From assembly GCF_000416235.1 (NCBI RefSeq), contig NZ_ATLO01000036.1, positions 1 through 64,000 of the forward strand: a stretch of 64,000 nt of DNA. Reading direction: 5' to 3'. Source of the DNA: Pseudomonas sp. CFII64 (GTDB taxonomy: Bacteria; Pseudomonadota; Gammaproteobacteria; Pseudomonadales; Pseudomonadaceae). The translations under genes were made by a program, and so were the position numbers. The notes beneath the pieces are model-generated. The model was not told the origin of the DNA, made no database searches, and saw only the letters and a program-made list of their open reading frames with translations. This document shows, one piece after another, positions 1 through 7,594 of the stretch (position 1 is its first letter; every line of letters starts with the position of its first letter).

Positions 1-325
1 CGCGGCACTGGAAGTCCACCTGGCCGCCGGGCAGCACACGATCGTCGACGCGACCCTCAGCACCACGATCAAGGCGGGCGGGCACTGGCTATACATCTCG
101 CCCGCAGGAATTTTCAGCAGTGTACCGATCCTGCCGGGCGGCGTGCCGACGCCGGGGATGCCAGCGGTGCCGCTGCCACCGATGCCGCTCGAAAAACGTG
201 TCGCAGCTCCCGGTGCTCCGTCCACGCCGGTGCCCGAGGTTGCTGTGCAAGCGCTTCGCGATGAATTCAAGCTTCTACCGTCTCGCTGCGAAGAATGCGA
301 AGCGCTGGCGGAGTCTGGTCAATGA
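1..325 (+). CDS. VgrG-type T6SS spike protein, C-terminal end (partial)
   Basis: Open from the left edge in the frame of base 2, giving about 107 residues before TGA at 323-325. The visible part reads as the end of a VgrG beta-helix: short turns such as VDATLSTTIKAGGHWLYI, then FSSVPILPGGVPTPG and a proline-rich tail. It ends in a Cys-x-x-Cys stretch (SRCEECEALAESG). VgrG trimers form the puncturing tip of the type VI secretion machine, and their C-terminal tails often dock effectors or DUF4123 adaptors. The stop overlaps the start of the DUF4123 gene (ATGA), so the genes are translationally coupled. The bulk of the gene lies outside the window, so class and cargo cannot be read here. Confidence 0.8.
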   Translation, partial: AALEVHLAAGQHTIVDATLSTTIKAGGHWLYISPAGIFSSVPILPGGVPTPGMPAVPLPPMPLEKRVAAPGAPSTPVPEVAVQALRDEFKLLPSRCEECEALAESGQ

Positions 326-1197
326 ATCATCCTGCCCAAGCCAACTATCTGCTCATCGACGGGGCACTGAGAGCGGACGCGCTTGTGGGCCTCTATCAAC
401 GACACGAACTGTTCGAAATTGATGCGCTGTATCTGGGAACCCGCTGGAAAGACCTTCATGATCTGGGACCGATCCTGATCAAACCCGACTCACGCAGCCC
501 GTTGTTGTCGGAATGGCTTGACCACGAGTCGCTAAGAAAAGACTCAACCCTCATCTACAGCCGCGCCAACATCGAACAAGTCGCCAATCACCTGCGCCGT
601 TTCATTTCTCCCGCAGATTGCCTGGGCGGCGGCGGCCTGCTGCGCTTTGCCGATCCGCTGGTGGCACATTTCTGGTTGTCGAGTTATCCCAATGGCTCAA
701 GCCAGCATCTTGGGCCGATTGAGCAATGGTGGGTTGCCTCGCCACGCCACAGCTGGGAATCACCAAAGCAAATGCAATGGCAGACGTTCAGCGGGCCTGG
801 CCCCGAGTTCGCGTGGGACGAACGACATGCCTTGCTGGGCGAGGATCAGCTTGCCGCGCTGGAACTGGCTCAGCGCTGGCGATTTACGGGCCGTATCTAC
901 GATTGGCTTGGCGAGCGCAATCCGGATTTCTTCGCCGAAATGGCAGATGCGCAGATCAGCCATTGGCTGTACTCCAGCCTGGAAGCAGGTCTGGGATGGG
1001 GGCTCGTCACAGAACGTGCACTCGCCATGTGGGTCGAGGCTTGCGTCGACTACGGCCAAGACTTCGCTTCCCGACCGCAAAGCCCCTATCAGCAATGGAT
1101 AAACCTGGACGCGGCGAACGCCGGGCTGGCACCAGAGCCGCGCATCCGTGCTTTCGAACTCTATAGCCGCACGCACAAGGAAGTCGCTCATGACTGA
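322..1197 (+). CDS. DUF4123 T6SS effector adaptor/chaperone
   Basis: A protein of 291 residues starting MNHPAQANYLLIDGALR. The ATG at 322 overlaps the VgrG stop, and an in-frame ATG at 295 would lie inside vgrG and is less likely. The N-terminal pattern (YLLIDGALR followed by a strand/helix with 'LYLGTRWKDLHDLGPILI', then SRSPLL) fits the DUF4123 family (also called TEC or Tap), which binds an effector and loads it on the cognate VgrG. No signal peptide or membrane segment is visible, as expected for a cytoplasmic chaperone. Its position between vgrG and a large effector, with 8 bases of overlap onto the effector gene, is the classic arrangement. The family call rests on pattern and context; partner specificity is inferred. 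Confidence 0.8.
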   Translation: MNHPAQANYLLIDGALRADALVGLYQRHELFEIDALYLGTRWKDLHDLGPILIKPDSRSPLLSEWLDHESLRKDSTLIYSRANIEQVANHLRRFISPADCLGGGGLLRFADPLVAHFWLSSYPNGSSQHLGPIEQWWVASPRHSWESPKQMQWQTFSGPGPEFAWDERHALLGEDQLAALELAQRWRFTGRIYDWLGERNPDFFAEMADAQISHWLYSSLEAGLGWGLVTERALAMWVEACVDYGQDFASRPQSPYQQWINLDAANAGLAPEPRIRAFELYSRTHKEVAHD

Positions 1198-4100
1198 CAA
1201 AAACGGCCAACCGGCCCAATGTCGTGATTCCGTGTTCTCCAACACGGTTCTTTCCGGAACGGGCACCTGCCCGTTCAAAGGCCCCGACATCGCCATCGTG
1301 CCCATGCGCTACGCTTTGGACCGCTCACGCTACGACGTCGATCCCGACAGACTCACGCCGTTAGCCGCCAGCGGTAAATGGGCGCGTTATCCCGGGTTGC
1401 AGACTCGCAATCTGACCTTGCGCCAACTGCGCGATGGCTTTGTTTACGTCTACAACGACATGGACGAGGTGCTGCATGAGTACGCGTTCAATGCTCGAGA
1501 CGCGAGTCTGACGCGGATTGTCTGGAGCGACGCCGAGCCAGGGCTGGATATCCGTGCGAGAAAAGCCGAGAGCCGCACGCATCTGCTATATCCGCGAAAC
1601 AGCAAATTGCGCATCGCGTTTTCGCCCTGGCAATGGACCTGGCGCATGTGTGAGCAGATGCGTTCCAGCCCGGCGAATCGCGCCTCGTGGATGCAGCCGC
1701 TGGACCTGCGCGACTACTGCCGCGATATGTCGGTCACCCATGCACTGCCATTGGCCCGCTTGAGCGAAAAAGTTGTAGCCGACGTCGATCCTTACCCTGT
1801 CGATCACGACGGGCGCTTCGCCGATTCAGCTAATCCGCCGGTGGTACCTGAAGGTGCCGGATACAAGCCGCTGCCGCTGGCCGCAGATGTCGTCTGGACC
1901 GGCAGCGTCGAAGACAAATCCAGCGCCGTGCTGTTCGCTCTCGACGACTCATTGGGCATGCTGGAAGACCTGGGCATGCAACTCATCGCCGATCAGGCCG
2001 CGCTCTTCGCGTTTCAGGCCGAGCATGAGCATGCGATGAATATCGCGGGCATCGTCGAGCGCCTGTGCGGTGTCGGTGGCGACCCCGCATTGCTGCCAGC
2101 CTCGGTTAAAGGCGATGAGGTGAAAACCCGACAATACATTCGCGACATCGAAGCGTATTTCGAGGAGCTGGACGTTGAGGATCGAGCCGCTGCGGGAACC
2201 GAAGGGCTCATCCTGGGAGTGGTCGAATTGCCTTCGACCACTCTGGGCTACGAGCTGAAAAGCCGCTATGGCCGCCTGCCCGATCCGGCATTGCGCAGCA
2301 GTTGGCAAGAGCGCAGCAAATGGCGTCGCGAAGTCGACCTGGATGCCGCACGGGATTTCACTGAAGCTCGACAGCCACAACTCAACAGCCTGAAGCAGCA
2401 CATCACGCAAACCCAGGACGATATCAAGGCCATCGGCGAGCATATCGGCACTGATCCGATGCGCCTGTTCATCGACACCACCAATGCCACCTCGCTGCAC
2501 TGCCTTCTGGACCTCACTGCCGAACTGTTGTGCAGCCTCAGCCAGGACGTGAGCTTTTCCCGATGGCTGGAAAAAGAGGAAGAGCGAAGCAGAACCCTGT
2601 TCGGCCTGACCCGCTACGGCTTCTCCGCGCCCATCAAAGAGGCGATGACCAACGAGGCCAATCGCCTGATGTCCGGCATCACCGACTTCACCGCCCTGGC
2701 GGGCCGGGCGGGAGAGATTAATGGTTTCCTCAATCACGATGCGATAGCGGCACATCCCTGGATAAGGGTCTTGAGCGAGCCCGTGCAGCTGACGCTCCAG
2801 GCGTTGACGGAATTAGCCAAGGGCGCCGGCAAAACGACCTTGGAACAGATTCAGCTGGCGTTCATCGCGGTGGACAGTCGCATGAGCGATCAGGCCATTG
2901 CCCTGCGCAATCTCACCATCGGTCATTTGCTGTTCAGCCATCAGGACCGACTGAAGATTGACCAGGAATTCAACGAGCGCATCGCCGCCTGGAGCAAGGA
3001 AGCAGAACGGCTGCGTAACGAAAAACTGGTCGTTGAGCACCACTGGTCAAACCCGGGCGGTCGTTATGACCGCAAGCGAGTGGCAGAAGTACTGGTCGAA
3101 CTGAACGAGCACATCGAGCAGCACAATCTGCAACGACCGCATTTACTGGACTACGCCCAAAACCGTTACCTGCGCCGACTGCAAATGGAAATCGCCCACT
3201 TCCACAAAAACAGCGCTCAGTTGGCCGGCAACTGGCAAAGCCACGCCCGAGCCTTTACCGAACAACATGGGCTCAATGCAGGCGCAATTACCTGGGGCCT
3301 GGTGGTCGTCAACTTCTTCAATACGATGGCTACATATCAGCTCGCCAGTAAAGACGGCGATCTGAATGCCAAGGACTGGGCAAAGATCGGCTCCGCAGCG
3401 GCTTACACCGGGAACGCGCTGATGGCGGTTTTTGTGGAGACGGCTTGGGTGGGGATGAAGGGGTTGGAGACGGAAATCCGAGATAAAAAAATAGTTAAAA
3501 TTACTGGCAAGTCAGCAAGCTATTGGGCCGGAACCGAGGGTAGGACTCAGTCTTGGGGGAAATTGATTCGTGGGTTCAGCGCACGGTTGATTGGCTTGGG
3601 CGGTTTCGCAGTAGTGGCGGCTTCACTGGAGTCATGGGACATTATTGATGACTACAGATCTACGGAATTTGCATTAGACAAAAGTTATCTTCTTATAAAA
3701 GCTGCTGCGGTTTTTGGTATGTTAGGGATTGGAGTAGCACAAACTTCAGCTGGAATGTTGGCACTCGCAGGATCTAACTTTCTTATTCCGCTAGTAATGA
3801 ATCCGTGGTTTGCAGCTGGTGCTGTAATTATCGGTCTTATTTATTTATTTACGACGGTCGCCCTTAACTATTTGAAACGCGATGCAATAGGACATTGGCT
3901 TCACAAATGCAGGTGGTCTCAGTACCCTGAAGAACGATTCCAGGACGAAGGCGAAGAAAATAATCTATTTCTCGAAATCCAGCTTAGCCCCGCACTTTTC
4001 GTGAAACCTACTCTTGTAACTAAATACTTTAATGTCGGCCACACTGGTTCCGTGCTGCGGGAAGTGCCAAACGGAGCTTGGGTTCAACTACGTATTCCTG

Positions 4101-4561
4101 CTGCGCTACGGGGCAACATTATTCAGGTAAATCTGCTAGCCAGCCGTCGCCTTGGGTCAATGATGCCTGTACAGGCGTTGGAAGGTAGTTTGAAAGAGTA
4201 TTTTATTGGCTATGGTATTACCGAGTCTGTTGTCGGATGGGGAACTACGTCAGAGCAGAAGCCAGATATGCTCTACAACGATCCACCCTATAAGCCGATC
4301 CCGCCGGAAGGCGAGGATGCTATATGGCAGACTTGGGTTCCAGTGTCTGACAATGCCCAATACCTTGAGGCACAAGTCTGGTATCCCTCGGCAATCATCA
4401 CTGTTAGAAACGGTGACAAGGGGTATCGCTTCCAGATTGAGCTGGCCGCTGCGGGAGCAGCCGAGAGCAATGGTCACATTCTCGAAACTAATAACAGCAC
4501 GCTTTTGATTGAAAAACTAGGTGGTCGCAACGACGCGGCCATACTTCCAATTGTTGGTTAA
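1190..4561 (+). CDS. T6SS effector with VasX-like N-terminus and membrane-spanning C-terminus
   Basis: Predicted 1123 residues from ATG 1190, preceded by AAGGAAG. The N-terminal 100 residues (CPFKGPDIAIVPMRYALDRS, then a 'GKWARYPGLQTRNLTLRQLR' segment and DGFVYVYN) match the N-terminal region of VasX-type effectors, annotated in some genomes as the BTH_I2691 family. The middle (about 270-690) is long, helical and charged. Hydrophobic segments appear near residues 698-720, 734-758, 790-812 and 834-897, as in a pore former. From about residue 763 (base 3480) base composition becomes markedly more AT-rich and codon use changes, suggesting a swapped toxin tip. Upstream is its DUF4123 adaptor; downstream are candidate membrane immunity genes. 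The mechanism (inner-membrane permeabilisation) is inferred from VasX, not shown here. Confidence 0.75.
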   Translation: MTDKNGQPAQCRDSVFSNTVLSGTGTCPFKGPDIAIVPMRYALDRSRYDVDPDRLTPLAASGKWARYPGLQTRNLTLRQLRDGFVYVYNDMDEVLHEYAFNARDASLTRIVWSDAEPGLDIRARKAESRTHLLYPRNSKLRIAFSPWQWTWRMCEQMRSSPANRASWMQPLDLRDYCRDMSVTHALPLARLSEKVVADVDPYPVDHDGRFADSANPPVVPEGAGYKPLPLAADVVWTGSVEDKSSAVLFALDDSLGMLEDLGMQLIADQAALFAFQAEHEHAMNIAGIVERLCGVGGDPALLPASVKGDEVKTRQYIRDIEAYFEELDVEDRAAAGTEGLILGVVELPSTTLGYELKSRYGRLPDPALRSSWQERSKWRREVDLDAARDFTEARQPQLNSLKQHITQTQDDIKAIGEHIGTDPMRLFIDTTNATSLHCLLDLTAELLCSLSQDVSFSRWLEKEEERSRTLFGLTRYGFSAPIKEAMTNEANRLMSGITDFTALAGRAGEINGFLNHDAIAAHPWIRVLSEPVQLTLQALTELAKGAGKTTLEQIQLAFIAVDSRMSDQAIALRNLTIGHLLFSHQDRLKIDQEFNERIAAWSKEAERLRNEKLVVEHHWSNPGGRYDRKRVAEVLVELNEHIEQHNLQRPHLLDYAQNRYLRRLQMEIAHFHKNSAQLAGNWQSHARAFTEQHGLNAGAITWGLVVVNFFNTMATYQLASKDGDLNAKDWAKIGSAAAYTGNALMAVFVETAWVGMKGLETEIRDKKIVKITGKSASYWAGTEGRTQSWGKLIRGFSARLIGLGGFAVVAASLESWDIIDDYRSTEFALDKSYLLIKAAAVFGMLGIGVAQTSAGMLALAGSNFLIPLVMNPWFAAGAVIIGLIYLFTTVALNYLKRDAIGHWLHKCRWSQYPEERFQDEGEENNLFLEIQLSPALFVKPTLVTKYFNVGHTGSVLREVPNGAWVQLRIPAALRGNIIQVNLLASRRLGSMMPVQALEGSLKEYFIGYGITESVVGWGTTSEQKPDMLYNDPPYKPIPPEGEDAIWQTWVPVSDNAQYLEAQVWYPSAIITVRNGDKGYRFQIELAAAGAAESNGHILETNNSTLLIEKLGGRNDAAILPIVG

Positions 4562-4567
4562 AATGAT

Positions 4568-5287
4568 ATGAAATTAGAAGAGATCAACGATAAACAGGGT
4601 GAAATCGACGGGCTTTCGTCGCAGTTGATACCTCTCGATGAGCAGGAGGGTGCAGTGCTCTTAAATTGGAAAATTAAAGCGCACCCTTATCCAATATACC
4701 CGGTCGATATCATGTTCGGATTTATGGGCTCAATGAATACTATTTTTTATTTTTTTGGAGCCCTTAATGAAGACGAAAGTATAAAAGAAATTATAACTGT
4801 GATGAGCATTTTCGGGTATTTGACTTTGCTCTATTTTTTTAAAGATTTCAGAAGAAAAACAGTGTTCAACTATATTATTTCTGAAAGCGGTGGAAAAGTT
4901 GAGCGCTGGCTTGACTACTCAAAATACACTGGGCACATCTTTAAAGGCATCGCGATTATTTTCTCTGTCGCGGTCCTGACAATGATCTTGATTGACCCCA
5001 GTTTCATATGGATGTTGGCCGGTCCCGGTGCAATAGGGCTAGCGGCGTGCTCAAAACTAATGAAGTTCGAAAACCTGATCGAACATCACTCTACGACATG
5101 GTCGCGCTACGACCTGGTTTTCATCGATCGAAAAAGGAAAATAGTCGTCCCAAGCTACCAAAACGACACCATGGCCGGCTTTGAAATGCATGTCGAAAAA
5201 CGCAAAATCGACGAAGTCGTCGCCCTTTTGAAAACTCTCATGCCCGACGCCGAGTTTCGCGAGGAGGAATGGGAGTGGTTTTATTGA
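4568..5287 (+). CDS. Putative membrane immunity protein, copy 1 of array
   Basis: A protein of 239 residues beginning 6 bases after the effector stop; no clear Shine-Dalgarno sequence, so coupling to the effector is likely. A charged N-terminus leads to a WKIKAHPYPIYPVD box, two hydrophobic segments (about 55-75 and 78-98), an FNYIISESGG strand and a further hydrophobic hairpin (about 125-165). The cytoplasmic tail holds the YDLVFIDRKRK and EVVALLKTLMPDAEFREEEW motifs shared by its paralogues. I know no named family for it. Position, multiple membrane segments and duplication make it the likely cognate immunity protein, comparable in role to TsiV2 for VasX. That role is inference from context. 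Confidence 0.65.
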   Translation: MKLEEINDKQGEIDGLSSQLIPLDEQEGAVLLNWKIKAHPYPIYPVDIMFGFMGSMNTIFYFFGALNEDESIKEIITVMSIFGYLTLLYFFKDFRRKTVFNYIISESGGKVERWLDYSKYTGHIFKGIAIIFSVAVLTMILIDPSFIWMLAGPGAIGLAACSKLMKFENLIEHHSTTWSRYDLVFIDRKRKIVVPSYQNDTMAGFEMHVEKRKIDEVVALLKTLMPDAEFREEEWEWFY

Positions 5288-5396
5288 GTCGCTCATCCAT
5301 CACCTTAGCATCAGGGAACGTCCCTCTAAATCTGGGTGCCATAAGCCCCATTGAACCAAACTTGATCGCCCCAGGATCATCTGCCGCTAGGTGTTT

Positions 5397-5472
5397 TGAT
5401 AACCCGGTCGAACAACACACCAAAAAAATGGACCAGCTATGACCCTGCCTTTATCAACCAAAGGCGAAAGAG
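5397..5472 (+). pseudogene. Decayed fragment of an immunity-gene copy
   Basis: About 75 bases here can be aligned by eye with the segment at roughly 5992-6066 of copy 2, which encodes ENPVRQRTKKWSRYDLVFID. The remnant reads DNPVEQHTKK in one frame and then WTSYDPAFINQRRK after a one-base slip. It has no membrane segment and no start of its own. The preceding stretch (5288-5396) shows no recognisable coding content. It looks like the 3' end of a further immunity copy lost by recombination, lying between copies 1 and 2. Confidence 0.6.
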
Positions 5473-5482
5473 AGGCGCTGCT

Positions 5483-6205
5483 GTGAGTGACAGTGAGAAC
5501 GCTAATGAAGTTAGTCTCGATTCAACTGATAGCATGTCGCGAGTGCTGACTCGCAAAGCTTTTAAAGGCGCGGAAATTGCGAGTTGGATGGTCAAGGCTC
5601 ACCCACACCCAATGCGCGCAATTGATTTGGCACTTGGAGCGATGACATCTATACCAGTTGGCTTTTTCCTTGCCGGACTACTATTTTATGAAGATGAGGC
5701 AGAAGGCAATTTCATCGCTAGCCAAAGTGCATTTCCCATGTTGCTGCTACTTTTTCTCTGGTTAGTAGTTGCCAGAAAAAAAACGATATATAGCTACATC
5801 CTGACCGAAGACGGCGCGCATGTTGAAGATTGGCAAGACTACGCAAGTTTTACACCATACATTTTCAAAGGTATCGCAATCACCTTTTTTGTCGCGGTCC
5901 TGACAATGATCGCCATGGAGCCAAGCTTCATATGGATGCTAGCCGGCCCTGGTGCGATGGCATTTGCAGCTTCTTCAAAACTGATGACGGTCGAAAACCC
6001 GGTCAGGCAACGCACCAAAAAATGGTCACGCTACGACCTTGTTTTTATTGACCGAAAAAGAAAAATGATCGTCACCAGCTACCAGAGCAACACAATGGCC
6101 GGCTTCGAAATCCACGTCGAAAAACGCAGAATCGACGAAGTCGTCGCCCTTCTGAAAACCCTCATGCCCAACGCCGAGTTTCGCGAGGAGGAGTGGAAGT
6201 GGTGA
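5483..6205 (+). CDS. Putative membrane immunity protein, copy 2 of array
   Basis: A protein of 240 residues from GTG 5483 (VSDSENANEVSLDSTDSMS), chosen because AGAGAGG lies 7 bases upstream and the same N-terminus begins with ATG in copy 4. The open frame extends back to 5396, but that part is the decayed remnant. Layout matches copy 1: WMVKAHPHPMRAIDLALGA box, hydrophobic segments at about 60-80 and 90-108, ARKKTIYSYIL, a membrane hairpin at about 130-170 ending AGPGAMAF, then YDLVFIDRKRKM and the EVVALLKTLMPNAEF tail. The C-terminal half is nearly identical to copies 1 and 4 while the N-terminal half is diverged, a pattern expected from gene conversion or from selection on the toxin-facing part. 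Confidence 0.65.
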   Translation: MSDSENANEVSLDSTDSMSRVLTRKAFKGAEIASWMVKAHPHPMRAIDLALGAMTSIPVGFFLAGLLFYEDEAEGNFIASQSAFPMLLLLFLWLVVARKKTIYSYILTEDGAHVEDWQDYASFTPYIFKGIAITFFVAVLTMIAMEPSFIWMLAGPGAMAFAASSKLMTVENPVRQRTKKWSRYDLVFIDRKRKMIVTSYQSNTMAGFEIHVEKRRIDEVVALLKTLMPNAEFREEEWKW

Positions 6206-6243
6206 GTGACGCTCAGTTTGGTCTCGTAATAAGGAAATAAACT

Positions 6244-6986
6244 ATGGCGAGCAATGATAGTGGCGCAGCTCTTCAACCAGAGCCATCAGAGAATGACCCT
6301 CAGTTAGCCGATATTGAGCCCTTTCAAGGAGCTGAGGTTATGGCGTGGAGAATCAAAGCCCATCCACATCCAATGCGGATTGTAGACATGACATTTGGGG
6401 GGTTCGTTTTAATTTTTTTTCCTATTTCCTATACGGAGAGTTTTACGAGAGCGAAAGTGATCGAGAGTTCACCAGGATTACGAGTGTTTGTAGCATGTGC
6501 TTCGTTCTTCTCTTTTGGCTAGTCGTAGCTAGAAAAAAAACAGTCTACAATTATGTAATTACTCACGCTGGAGGGTGGGTCGAGTACTGGCAGCACTATT
6601 GGGTTTACACTCCTTACGTGTTCAAAGGTATCAGCGTCTTTTTCTTTGTTGCCGTACTGACTATGATTTTAATAGAGCCGAGCTTCGTATGGGCGCTTGC
6701 CGGTCCGGCAGCAATGGCTGCGGCCTCAGCAAGCGGCTTACTAAAATGGGAAAATGAAATCAGCCACAGCAGTTTTAAGTGGGATAGACCTCACCTCATA
6801 TTCGTCGATAGAAAGAGAGGCCTTGTTGTTCTTCAGCGGCGCTATGATCCCGATATTCCCTTTGAAGAAAACTATCTTTATTTTCAAACTTTTCTTCCAA
6901 AAGACCGGTTTGACGAATTTCTTTCGCTCGCAAAATTATACGCACCGTCGAATGTGGATTATGAAGAAGGCCGTTGCTATGAGTGA
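6244..6986 (+). pseudogene. Putative immunity protein, copy 3, with one -1 frameshift
   Basis: Starts at ATG 6244 behind AAGGAA. The first frame gives MASNDSGAALQPEP..., the MAWRIKAHPHPMRIVDMTFG box, then leaves the family pattern and stops at 6522. The rest of the protein (YGEFYESES, LLFWLVVARKKTVYNYV, the FKGISVFFFVAVLTM hairpin, DRPHLIFVDRKRG) continues in the -1 frame to 6986. Joining the frames gives about 246 residues, the family length. The slip must fall in or near G6 (6397-6402) or T8 (6413-6420). The C-terminal 60 residues are unlike copies 1, 2 and 4, so this copy was a distinct specificity. It may be a true pseudogene, a homopolymer read error, or a programmed -1 slip on the T run. 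Confidence 0.65.
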
Positions 6987-7428
6987 CAGCGAGAACGCTG
7001 ATGAGGTTAGTCTCAACGCAAATGAGCGCAAATCAGAACTGATGACGTTCGAAAACCCGGTCAGGCAACGCACCAAAAAATGGGCACGCTACGACCTTGT
7101 TTTTATTGACCGGAAAAGAAAAATGATCGTCACCAGCTACCAGCACAACACTATGGCTAGCTTCGAAATCCACGTCGAAAAACGCAAAATCGACGAAGTC
7201 GCAGCCCTTTTGAAAACCCTCATGCCCGACGCCGAGTTTCGCGAGGAGGAATGGGCACGCTACGACCTTGTTTTTATTGACCGCGATTTTTTGGCAGGGA
7301 ACGAACCCCACAACCCCGGCGTCATAACCTCCCTTGAGCTAGCCTCCATTGGCCTACTGAATCGATTCATCGACCGATTTTTTGGCAGGGAACGAACCCC
7401 ACAACCCCGGCGTCATAACCTCCCTTGA
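6979..7428 (+). pseudogene. Truncated immunity-like copy 4 lacking membrane segments
   Basis: ATG 6979, behind AAGAAGG and overlapping the end of copy 3, opens MSDSENADEVSLNANERKSE. It then jumps directly to the family tail (TFENPVRQRTKKWARYDLVF, then EVAALLKTLMPDAEFREEEW). About 130 residues containing every membrane segment are missing. After EEEW the normal stop is absent: a second copy of ARYDLVFIDR follows, then unrelated sequence to 7428. The 149-residue product would be soluble. Exact direct repeats of 32 and 71 bases mark the rearrangement. It is probably a recombination relic, although an intact frame and ribosome site mean a soluble product could still be made. Confidence 0.55.
7081..7283 (+). 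repeat. 32-bp exact direct repeat inside immunity copy 4
   Basis: The 32 bases at 7081-7112, encoding WARYDLVFIDR, recur exactly at 7252-7283. The second occurrence replaces the normal end of the gene just after the EEEW codons, where copies 1 and 2 terminate. This is the footprint of a short-homology recombination between the 3' part of one copy and the conserved YDLVFIDR stretch of another. Confidence 0.8.
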
Positions 7429-7446
7429 GCTAGCCTCCATTGGCCT
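7285..7446 (+). repeat. 71-bp exact direct repeat at the end of the immunity array
   Basis: Bases 7285-7355 (starting GATTTTTTGGCAGGGAACG) recur exactly at 7376-7446, a period of 91. The two copies are separated by 20 bases. The repeat has no coding signature and is probably the original downstream flank of the immunity gene, duplicated during the same rearrangement that built copy 4. It marks the right border of the AT-rich island, because typical Pseudomonas sequence resumes immediately after it. Confidence 0.8.
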
Positions 7447-7479
7447 GCGATTAGCCGTCGTGGGTGCTTCCGTGTTTTA

Positions 7480-7497
7480 ATTGAACGCTCATTCAAT
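7480..7497 (+). promoter_or_regulatory. BetI-like operator upstream of betT
   Basis: A perfect 6+6+6 palindrome, ATTGAACGCTCATTCAAT, lies about 100 bases upstream of the choline transporter gene. It resembles the TTGAACGT(N)CAAT dyad bound by the TetR-family repressor BetI in bet regulons. No betI gene is in the window, so the regulator would act from elsewhere. Identification is by similarity and context only. Confidence 0.55.
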
Positions 7498-7594
7498 ATA
7501 AATCGGTGGTTCGCTGCCCGCTCACAACAGGAGGCTTACCTTTGCTGAATCCGTTTTTTGCTGCTGCTTTCCTTCATCTGGAGGTGCAGTTTTT

